64,000 nucleotides of DNA from Psoroptes ovis (taxonomy: Eukaryota; Arthropoda; Arachnida; Sarcoptiformes; Psoroptidae), in NCBI GenBank assembly GCA_002943765.1, contig PQWQ01000018.1, forward strand, positions 62,001-126,000. Direction: 5' to 3'. Each line of letters begins with the position of its first letter. Position 1 is the first letter of the stretch. This document shows, one piece after another, positions 37,301 through 49,300 of this stretch. The translations under genes and the position numbers were made by a program. Below the pieces are notes generated by a model, which made no database searches, was not told the origin of the DNA, and saw nothing but the letters and a program-made list of their open reading frames with translations.

Positions 37301-40300
37301 CTGAATTTGATTTCTTCAAATCAAAATCAATGGAAAATATGTCAAATTTTTTAGCTATAAAGTTGTTTCGATCATCGTATTTTTTCCGATTTTCAATTTG
37401 ATTTTTTTCGAAGTGAAATATTTTAAGCAACAGAAAAATGAAATCAATGAGAGCTAATGGCAGATAACTGAAGATATTTTCGGACTAATCTCAAGCGATC
37501 TTCAGCAGAAATCTTTGGCTAATCGTTAATCGATCAGATAATGAAGATGATGATTGAATTACGAAGTAATAAGAGAACATGGATAACGAACATTTGATAT
37601 TCGATACTAAATCAATTTTAATTTGTTGTGCTAATTGATATCGGACAACTTAATTATTATTATCATCATTCATTATCAGTGTACTTTTAAATTTCGAATT
37701 TTCGAATTATGGCAAACAAATTGATTTTAAAAGAAAAGGATTTTGTTCTCAACAAATGACCAATCCATGGCTAAGTCAATCAATGGTCATTCAATGACCA
37801 CTTCACCGTAACCAGTTTTCGGTTATCTGTACTCGAACACAATTGTCAAACATCATCAATGTGCAGTGTTATCATTAATAGAAAGAATGGTAAAGATGCC
37901 AGTTTTAAAAAAACAATTTGTCAATTGTTGATCAATCATATATTGTTGTTATTGTTGTTTACCCTTTGTATTTGTTGATGATTTAAATTCGATGTCAATG
38001 TTGTTGTCGCTATTGTTGTTGTTGATCGATTATTGTCAATGAAAACATTGACTTGTCGCTGTGGTGGTATCGATGGTGGTGGTTGTGGTTGACAAGTTTT
38101 ATTCGATGTTTTTTGATGTTGTTGAACATCATCAATCAATAATGAATGATTCGATGATGTTGAACATGTTATATTTGATGATGTTGTTGTTGTCGGTGTT
38201 GATGATGGTGTCGGTGATGATGATGATAATAATAGCGAACGAAATGTTTGATTATGATCAATATTTTTCAATGTTTTCGATTGTTGTTGTTGTTGTTGAT
38301 GTTGATGATAATGATCATTATATTGTTTTTTAATCGATTTCAGCTGTCGTAAATTAAACATTGATTTCGATTTATTCAACAATGTCTGTCGATTTTCATT
38401 TTGTCGTTGCCGTATTTGCATTTGATGTTCATGTTGTTGTTTGGCCATCAAATAACATGATTTTGAATACGGTGTCAGCAACAGCAATGAATGATTTCTA
38501 CGTTCAGCATCATAATCATAATCATTATGATTATTATTCAAATTATTATTATTCATACGTTCAAACATCATGTTTGTTTCATTATTATTATTGTTATGAT
38601 TATAATTATCATTATGTTTATTATAATTATAATCAAATAATGACCATTGTGATTGATGTAATCGATGTTGATGTTTGATTTGATTTTGATGTTGATAATG
38701 ATTACGATTTTGATTATTATGATTATTATCAAATTGTGTTAAATTAGTTGTGGTTAGATAAACCATTTTCTCGGATAATCATTTGTTGATTTTCAAGAAG
38801 ACACAAAACATGAATAATTATATTGATTATTCCACACACAAATCAAGAATCGATCGATGATATTCAACAAATTTCAATGATATTTTCAGAAACCAAAATA
38901 GAAAACAAATGGCCAAACATCGATTCTAAACAAAAGCACAGACACACAGCGAGTCATTGTAATTGATTGTAATATCACACAAATCGATTGATTGATTCGG
39001 CAATTCATCGAATTATTGAATCAATGAATGAATGAATGAATCTTTCAATTTTTTGTATTCAACTTGTTCAAAACAACGAATCAAAACATCATAACGTGTA
39101 AACGCCTACCTGTAGAAATGCTTTCAAAAGCTTTGAAATAGCTCAATGATCATCATCAAAGTTGAAGAGAAAAGAAATCGACACATCAATAAAAGAGAAG
39201 ATTGGTTTCTTTCCAATATTATTATTATCGTTAAAAAGAGCATCAATAAGAGTTTTACGAGTGAATCGAGTTCAAACATATTTGAAACAATTATCAAAGA
39301 CCTTTCTGATCATTGAATTGAAGATAAAAAATGTTTGGACAATGGAGCAATTCATACACAATCGATGATGATGATGATGATGATTATGTTTACATCATCA
39401 ATCCTCCGATTAGAAAAAACACCACATAGACAATGGTCGATTGGCGCCAACAACAACACAAAACAATTTTTGTTTCTTTTTTTGTTTTGTTTGACTGTTT
39501 GCCGAATCAAATCATTGAATGAGAAACTGGAATTTCAATTCAAAACATTGATGTTGATAATAATAATAATAATGGTAACATTAATAAACATCGATAAACA
39601 TTAACAGCTTCAAAAAGAAAAATATGAAGCCCATTACCGTCAGCGACCGTGTATTTGTGCGGTTGATTTACTGGCCAACAAGTGGCTTATCCCGAGTTTG
39701 AATCGCTGGACATCAGCACAGTAATACCATCAGCCGACAGCTGTGATCGCGCTCATCTGAAACCGATTCGATACTGATGCAAACAAATGGCTGGAAAACG
39801 AGATTTTCATCTTTTAAATCAAAGATAATTCTTCAACATTCTTTTCTTCTTCTTCTTCTTCGTATAACATTGTTGGACTATTTTCAGATCAAAGAAAAAC
39901 ACACATTCTTCTCTTAATTCAAACCATCGCCATTAAAAATCAAAAGATAATCAAACGAAAAACTTCATTTATTTGTTTAGTCTATTTTAGCCTAAATTTG
40001 ATTTTTTTTTCTTGAAATTAGACAACAGAAATGATGGCAAATCACAATTGAATTTAGATTCGATTTAATTTGTTTATTTAGCTCATTGTGTCCAGCATTT
40101 TTGATGGTCAACATTTGATGAAAATGATTTAAGGGAAAAGAGACGAGAAAATGTGAATTTTCAAGTCCACAATTGTGTGGAACAATTGGCGGAGATTGAT
40201 CAGACAAAATAAATTCATAAGTCAAAAGGGTTGAAATTGTGTCGAACGAAAGCAAAGCAAAACAAATGAAAATCATTTCAAATTAGAAAATATAAAACAA

Positions 40301-43300
40301 TGAAGAAATAAAGTAATTTGTCATGGAATTTGTCAACACATTGACAGATATGAGAGTGCTTTGAAATTAGTTTCATTTCATTCAATTCAATTTTATTAGA
40401 TTTCGTTTCATTTTCTCTCATTGTGATTGCTTGCTAAATGATTTATGATTGATTGATTAAATGGAAAAAGACAATGATGCAAAATGAACCACCACCACCA
40501 TCATCATCACCACCACCTGTTGATCATAATTGAACGGTGTGGCCATTGCACATTAGTTCCGCACATGAACACACACACACAAAGACACATATAGACAGAC
40601 ATACACATGATGACCATCATTCAACATATTGCGGAATGGAAATATTGAAATTGATTGTCATCGAATAGTCGTCGTCGTTTCATAATTTGGAAAACGACAA
40701 CACAATTTTCAATTGAAATTTAAAAGAAAAAAAATCAAATCAATGTCAATCAACGAACAACGGATAGGAACAATCCTTAAATTAATGGTTTTGTGGGAAA
40801 TCTTTGAGAAAATTTTAAATTATCATCAAGCAGTTACCAATCAAATGGATAATATCAATGCTAATATTTATTCTTACACCGTATAAACTCATTGATAATT
40901 AATATTCACCGAATTATTATCAATATTTACAAGATGAATACAAATAAATTTATGTGAATAAATTTGTCACGATTTTCGACTTCGAAAATCATTCAATCAT
41001 TTGTTTGTGTTCAATTTGTTTTTTTGCATCGTGTATTTCTGTATGTGCTTAGACATTCCAAACACACAGAAAAATCTTTGCGATTCATGATTGGTTCGGT
41101 GTATCCACATCCATTCTCTGAACAACTGGTCAAAAATTGGCAACAAATATTTTTGTTCAAAGTAAAATAAATCTGGTTTTTACCTCGGGCTCTTTTTATT
41201 CGTTTTATTTCTCCAAATATTAATCCGAATCGAAAATAATTGGAATACCTTGACTCTTGAGTTGTTTTTGAAGACTTTTGTGAATCCAAAAGAAATGAAT
41301 GAAATGTTTTATTTCTTCATTTTTCCGTTATAAATGTGTCAATCAATTTCAATCACACAACAAAAATCAAAATGGAATCAAGTTGAAAATCTGAGTAAGA
41401 AAAATTTCCGTAAATTTTCTCATTTTTTTTTCAACTGGAAATCAATGTTTATGTGTATCATTTAATAATAGTAAAAAATAGTAAATCATATGATTTATAT
41501 TATATAAATGATTGATATTTGAATTAAAGAAAAAAAAATTGGATGATTGAATGGATGAATGAATGAAATATCATTACATTTAATCGAATGAATAAAAGTA
41601 AAAAAAAACAACCATAAATATAGTGCAATGTTTTCTTGTTCGAATTTGTTCTTGTTCATTTTACTTGACCAAAATAATATTTACAAACAAACAAACATAC
41701 ATTCATATCATTTCATTCATTAATTCAGCTTCATAAATAATATAATTAATAGTTGTTCAATCATTTTTGATTACTTCTTTTGAATGATGATTGTAAAAAA
41801 AAATAATTGAAACAAGATTTGTGAAAAAAAAGAGGAAATTTTGAATTTCGAGGATAAAAAATCAAAGTTTTAATCAACGGCCATAGATGGCGGATCAGGG
41901 AAATTTTTCATTTTGAAAAATCAAAGCGCCGACGACATCTGGCGATGAAAATTTGAATCATTTTCATTTTTGATTTTTTTTGCGCGAAAAATCTTCAGAA
42001 ATATTCTCTAAATATTGGCAACAATTAAATTGTTTTTTTCTGCACATTTTTTACAGAAACATTCATCAATTGTTGCTGCTGCTGCTGTGGTTGATGTCTT
42101 TGAAGCTGATTGTTGTTGTTTATTATCATTATTATTTATCCATTGTTTATTTAATTGCTTTTGTTGCTGTGGTTGTTGTTGATTATTCAATTGTTTAGTT
42201 AATTTAGCTTGATATAAATTTTTAATTCGTTGGTGTTGACGCTGTTGCTGATGATGATTATTGTGTTGATTATTATCATTCATAATACCATTCTTGTTCT
42301 TAATTTTATTATTATCATTCATCATTGAATTGGAATTTTCGCTTCGATTATGTTTTACATTAATTACATTATCATTATTTGATTGACAAAAACAATGACA
42401 ATCATTAATTAATTCATTATTACAACATTGTTGTTGATTATTACAGCAGTCATAATTTCGTTGTACCATCGCTCCTGGTGTTGTTAATGAAGGTTGACAT
42501 GGTTGTTGTTGATTAGCGGTTGGATGAAAACAATCACGACATTTTATTGTTGCTTCAGATGATTGCATTCGATTCGTATCATGATGATGATGATGATCGA
42601 TTAAATCTTTCAGGTTATTATCATCAATTATTTGTTTACTATTCATCATTTTTTGTTCACGTTGTTTCATTAATAAATTAGTTTGATTAATTCTTTTTTG
42701 TTTATAATTATCACGAATATTATGGCATGGAAATTTTCCATTACCATCATCAATTTCGTTATCATCATCATCTAATGAATAATAACTAAAACCGCAACAA
42801 CAATTGACTTCATTACATGAATTATTGTTATTATTATTATTATCATTAAAATTGTAATAAGAGCAACAATAATTTGATTGTTGATTAGTGATTTCTTTAG
42901 AATTAGAATTAGATTGCTGACAATTCGCCATGCATAATGACCGTTGACCGTTCAGTATTTGGCTTTGTTTTTGTTGTTCATATGATTTTAATTTGATCAA
43001 CATTTGTTGATCATCAGCTGCTGCAGGATTTTCTGCTGTCTTTGTATGCCTTTGATTATAACGTGATTCTTGTTTATTTTTTACATTTTTGCCATCATCA
43101 TTAATATTTGTCGAAATCATTATGTTGGACAGTAAGCAATCGATGCAATCAATTTTGGCTGCTTCCGTTGATCGATTTTGATTAATCGGTGCATTTGTCT
43201 CTGAATTATTTTTGCGATATCTGTGAGTGCGACTAGAATTTTCATTGTTGTTGGAATTTCGCTGTTGCTGCGTCTGCTGACGGTCATTATTAACGTTCAT

Positions 43301-46300
43301 GCTACAACAACTAAACAATGGACAGCATTGTTGTGATTGTTTTGTCAATTTTCGTTGCTTATTTCTGGATTTTTTCCGATCAATTTTCGCACAAATACTA
43401 CAACAATTTGAATTGGTATCGAAAGATGGTGTGAAAGATGTCGAACATGTTGATGTTGTCGATAATGATGTTGATGGTGATGGTCGTATCATTTGATAAT
43501 TGTATCCATTCATACGATTATCATTGTATAAGCAATTATCATTCAAATTGTTCAAATTATTACTACATAACATTGTACGATATAAATTGTTCAATAATCG
43601 ATATCGAGGTTTCAATATCCATGATTGTTGTTGATTTTGTGGTCCATCATTTTTTGTTGTTTGATTATTATTTTTACCCGATAATCGTACATCATTTACC
43701 ACTGTTTGATGTTTTTGTTGCTGTTCAGCAAACATTTTCGATACACCAAATTTACGTTTAGCCAATGTCATCATGATCGTACGATGTTCTTCGAAAAATC
43801 TTTCCAATTTTCGTTGTTTTGACAATCTTCGTTTTTTAACATTTTGTTGATGATGAATTTTTTTGAATACATGATTATTGTTATTATTTGTGATTATATT
43901 GTTTGAATTAAGATAATAATAATAGTGATTTTTAGATGAATGTAATGCTGGTTGTTGTTGATAAAATGGATGTAATGTCGGTAATAATGGTATTATGGTC
44001 GATAATGGTGGCTGTAATTTTGATGGTTGTCGATGATATTGCTGTTGTTGATAATGACTTGCTGCAATCAAGTATTGTGATTTGATTGGATAATTTGGAT
44101 ATTGTTGATAAAATTGATTCGAAAATGGCAACAATGGTTTTATAGTCGATGGTAATTGATTATATTTTTTCGATGATGAACGTCGTAATAATTTTGATTT
44201 AGGTCTTCGACTACGACGACTTCGACACAATGTAAATATGCGAAATAATTTTTTTACATAACGATAAAACAATAAAATTGATGATTGTTGCTGTTGCTGA
44301 TGCATTGATGGTGGTTTTTTGACGGATTTCTTTTTCTTTGGTTTATCATTATTTTCCAAAATAGCTAAATTATCATCAAACGGATATGCGAATGGTGGTG
44401 GTGGCACTGGTAAAATTTGTGAAAATATTGTTTCATTTTTGGCCGTAATATTTGTCTGTTGCTGTTGCGATATATGTCGTTGTTCATGATGTTCATGTTG
44501 AAACATAACATCAGTTATTAATTCATTATTCAATTGTCTGTGACAAATTGGACAAGCTGATGATGTTGATGTTGTCGATGTTGAAGTCGATTTTGTTGAT
44601 GGTGACGTTTCTTGATTATCATCATTTTCGATTGATTCTGATGTTAATGAGTGTTCTGATAACAAACAACATTCACATTCATTGTTAGTGCGGTCACCGA
44701 TTTCATTTTTATTCAATTGTTGATTCGAAGATAATGATTCTACACATTGATTGGATTGTTTGAGTTGATTAAAATTTTTCGTGATTAAATTCAATGATTG
44801 TTGTTGTGGTGGACCAGAAGGAATCGATGGTGCTTGCCTTAAAGGTAGTGGAGGTATCGTTTTCAGCGGTGGTGGTGGTGGTGGAGGAGGAGGTGGGGGT
44901 GGTTGCGGTGGTGGCGGTGGTGGTGGTGCTTTGAACGATTTTTTTGGTCTTGCAAAATGTTGTTGCTGTTGCTGTTGCTGTTGTGGTTTATTCATCATTA
45001 TCACACGATTTTTTTTATGAATTCAGTATGTAAACATGTTACTGGTATGATAGTTAGTATTCTTGGTCAAAATCACAAAAAAGGTCACAATCAACAATTA
45101 TGAATCAATGTTGAACGGTTATGAATATGACAATTCAAGGAAATCGATCAAGGAACAAAGAAAAAAATCATTTGATCATGATTTTTTTTTTCGGTCAAAA
45201 TATGATGAAATTTTCATTTCAAATCATTGTTGAACAACACTGTTCAAATACATTTTATGTTCTATTTGTCAAATAAAAATGTTTTTTCTTCTTTTAATTT
45301 CAAATCATTTGATACCAATATTTTTTTTTCAACTTTTTTCAGTCAGTATTTCATTCATTCAAAGTCATGGTATTATCATCATTTGTTCAAATGAAAAAAA
45401 TTTCTTGAGAAAATTGGACAACAAGAGAACATTGTGAACATTGCCAAAGATTGGTTTCTTGAAGATGAAAGAGATGAAGAGATGCAGAAAGAGAGCAACG
45501 ATAGTTGAATGTACATTGGATGGACGTTGTTATGGATATTGTTAATATGAATGCACATACACACACACACAGATAACAGTGATAGATGCAGAGAGGCTTA
45601 GATATGAATGATAACAATTTGAATGTATGAAATATGGAAATTCATTAATTTTACATTTGAGATAATTTCTTTTTGGTGATTTATCAATGATTATGATCTA
45701 AAATGGTATCAATCAATTCGATTGAAATGAAAATGATTTGAAATTAAATTCATGTGTTTCGATGATTTAATTTGAATTGAGAATTGATTGAATTCAATTG
45801 AATTTGAATTTAAATAAAATTTGATTAGATTCAATCAATGATTCCAATTTTAAAATTCAATTTTCAGTGCTTTGCGCTAACGGAATCACACACAATGACA
45901 CACACAGTGTATTTGGTGAGAGACAGATTTCACACATTTCAAGATGATTTCGATTGCTTTAAAATTCAATTTATTTCAATTCAATTTGTTTCGATTCGAT
46001 TGAATTCAGCCTTAAACACACACTTGCATGGGTGCACCAGCAACTTCTTGACAACTGCCAATCACTGGCATCACCAAATCAATCAAATCAATCGATTTTA
46101 TTTGATTTTATTTTTGGATTTGAAAATTATTTTAGAAATTGGAATTTTTTTTACTTCTATTTTGAACAATTTCACAAATTTCAATTTCAATTAATAATTT
46201 TCTATTTTTGATCAATCAATCAATCAATCGATTGATCCTAAAATTGTTCAATCACTGAATTGAAACAATACAATATGCCAAAATTGAAAAAGAAAATTGT

Positions 46301-49300
46301 AGATTTTCAAAGATTTCTTATTTGATTAAGATAGTTCAATTTGATAGATTGACACATGAGGCTGATGTAAGAATCACAGTTGAACATCATCATCATCAGG
46401 ACAATTGATTAAAAAATTATTCAACATTTTGTCAAATGAAAAATAACAAACATTTATATTTATATAAAAAATTTTGGTCAATTTAATTTAAAAAATGATG
46501 TAAAATTTTTGCAAAGTATTGTCTGAATCAATCGATGAATGAATGATTTCAAAGAGTCAAAATAAACTTAATACACGCAGACGGACATAAATACACAGAG
46601 AAAATTGATTTTCAAATATTTTCACAAAATAACAAAAAGATTTTTCAAAAGAAATGAAAATAATTTGATAATGTGAAAGCTTTTAAATTTAGCATCAAAT
46701 TTATTGAATTTTTAAATATTTTTATGTGATGAACAACATTAACGACAACAATGACAAAATTGATTTGAAAATTCTGAACAAAAATTTAACAAAAGAAAAT
46801 AAATTCAATTAAATGAATAAATGTTCATTGAGAAAATACTTCGAATGATGTTCTTTGAATGAATGTAGATAGATTTAAAGATGTTCAATGAGAATGAATA
46901 AAGGAAAAAATAATCAAAGATTTTAATTAAACAAACAAATGGCCATCTACGACATAATCGATTGTTTGAATGAATAAACGAATGGATGAATAAAATGAAA
47001 ATAAAAAATGAAAATGAAATTATTTAAACAAGAAAAAAATATGGACAAATAAAAATTGAATGAAAAATTTATTCAAAATACAAGCGCAAATAATAATTTT
47101 AGATTGTCCTGAAAGTTTGTTCTTGAAAATTAATGGAGATTCTGATTAAAAATTTGCAAAAACTTTTCGGACAACTCTGCATTTACATATAAATATGGTC
47201 AGAAATTGAACATGGACATAAGCATACATTTTTAAAAGGTATTCACTTAAAGTACATAAACACACACATACAAGGATTATTTTAATTTTTTTTTCATCTT
47301 CACTTTTTTTACGATTTTCATCAACAAAACATCGATAAAGAGAAAACATCATTCGCCAAAAATGAGAAAAACAAACAATATTCCAAGACATTATTAATCA
47401 AGCAAAGCAATCAGCATACAAACGGCCAAAATGTTTTTGTAGGCTTTAATGTTCAAAGCTGTCAAGCTATACCCGATCGCAATGCTAGAAAATGTTAACA
47501 AAACTCGGGCTAAACAAATTTGAAGCTCAAAAACTTCAACGATAACATTATGTGATCACCAGTAACATCTACAGTAATTTGATCAATAAAACAAATTGTA
47601 TTATCATATTTAAATGGAAAAAAATGATTATTCTAAATGGAAATAAAAAAAAAATCTGATTAAAGTGAATCTGTTTATGAATTCATTCACAATGATTTTT
47701 AGAAAAATATGAACAAAACAAATATAGAATGGATTATCATAACCATCATCAAAAAACATCATAGACAATAATGGACATCATCATCAACATCATTACCATT
47801 TTTATCATCATCAATTGTGTTTTGGACTTATCAACACATTTCAATCTTGTTTTTGTTGAATTGTTTACATTATATTAACCATGTTCGAAATAGATGTTTA
47901 TTTACTTTGTCCATAAAAAAAACGAAAAATAAACAATTCAAATACTCCCACCACATGTAAGATGATGTTTTTCGAGGGGCTGTCCGGATAAATTCATCCG
48001 TATCGAATCAATGATAGATCAATGAAGATGCATGTTGAAAATCAAAAAGAACTTTTCGGACAACCTTGATGTGTTAAAAGGCTAAAATGGATAAAAATAA
48101 AATTTTCTCTTCATTTTGAAAAACAAAGGATAAACATAATGAATTCAATCAATCAATTAATCAGTTTGATCAATTGGAATTGCATAATAATAATGATGAT
48201 CTAATCATCAATTGATTATCATTGATAGATGAAATTTTTAAAATTCAATGGGATAATAACAATAATATTTGTTATTCAAAGATTCTTCTTATTAATAATC
48301 AGAAAAAGATGATTTAATCAATGATAATTTAGCCCATTATCAACTGTTATGAATTGATATAAATGAATGAAACACACGTAATTTTAAAAGAAAATAAATA
48401 AATAAACAAAACATGCAGAATACAATCAATCAATCATTCGATCAAAAGTAATCCATCATTATTCGATAATGATGATGATAATTATCTTCAATCTTGAAAC
48501 CTGAAAGAAAATTTTGGATCTTGGCAGCAAATGAAACGATTATAGTGGCTATGATTCAATGATCAGTTTCATAGCTGTCATATCTATTAATGACGATAAT
48601 GATGGTCATAATGACCCAAATGTTGAGATGAGCAAAATGTCCAAGAAAAAAGTCATGGCAAAACATCATTTGTGGCACAGTGTCCGACCAATAAAGATAA
48701 AGACCTGAGACTTTTTTTCTGAATTTGGTTCGAAGATTATGAAGTATAAATGTTAAATTTTAATTCATTCATTTATTATCCTCATACATTTTTGAAAAAA
48801 AAAAATTCTCACAATTAATCATTAAATGTTGATATTCAACGACAATTTTTGATTAAAATGAAAGATTTTTATGAAAAAAAATTCATTAATTACACGAATA
48901 ATAATTAAAGATAATTTATAAATTGACTTTCAGTGTTTGTCAAATTTGTTTGAAAGACATTATCTTTGTTCATTTTCTCAAAATCATTATCATTAAAAAT
49001 GGAGTAAAAATGAAAAATTCAAAAATTTCCATGCACACACATAAAGTCTTGGCTGTTGACATCGAAATAACCGAAAGCATCGGACATTCGACAACGGACA
49101 AAGTTTTTTTCTTCTTAATGTTCAATTTTAAGGCCATTAGCAGCATATTTTTCTAATGATAATTGTTTTAATTTTATAAAAAAATTTAAATTTAAAAATT
49201 ATTAGAAGAAATGAGAGTAAGACAAAATATTCCAATCGGAACATTTGAAATTATTTTCACACGTTCTTATTTTTGTGAAAAAATTAGGGGTTGTCCAAAA

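Larger units (their letters stand above)
33521..37935. other. Patronin intron 1, proximal part
   Basis: Between exon 2 and the Q/N/H-rich ORF lies non-coding DNA apart from the alternative exon at 34664-34729. It includes palindromic GATC runs (ATCGATCGATCGATTGATTGATC near 34550, in short blocks, and CGATCAATCGATCGATCGATCAATG near 35641), a CG-rich hairpin at 35379-35414, and CAT/CAA-rich DNA at 36120-36310. The less AT-rich DNA just upstream of 34729 would house that exon's promoter. Confidence 0.5.

Noticed and set aside
39650..39720. tRNA-like string with GAGTTTGAATCGCTGG resembling a B box
   Set aside because: The complementary CAGCGA/TCGCTG pair would have to be the acceptor stem, but the T-arm and anticodon-arm spacing do not fit a tRNA.
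44999..45004. Start of the nested ORF two codons earlier (GTG)
   Set aside because: GTG is not a usual start in animal nuclear genes; ATG at 44998 is the first true start in frame.
44781..45020. Plus-strand glycine- and cysteine-rich ORF
   Set aside because: Antisense of the poly-Pro/poly-Gln N terminus of the nested minus-strand ORF; poly-G and poly-C are what CCN and CAA repeats give in reverse.
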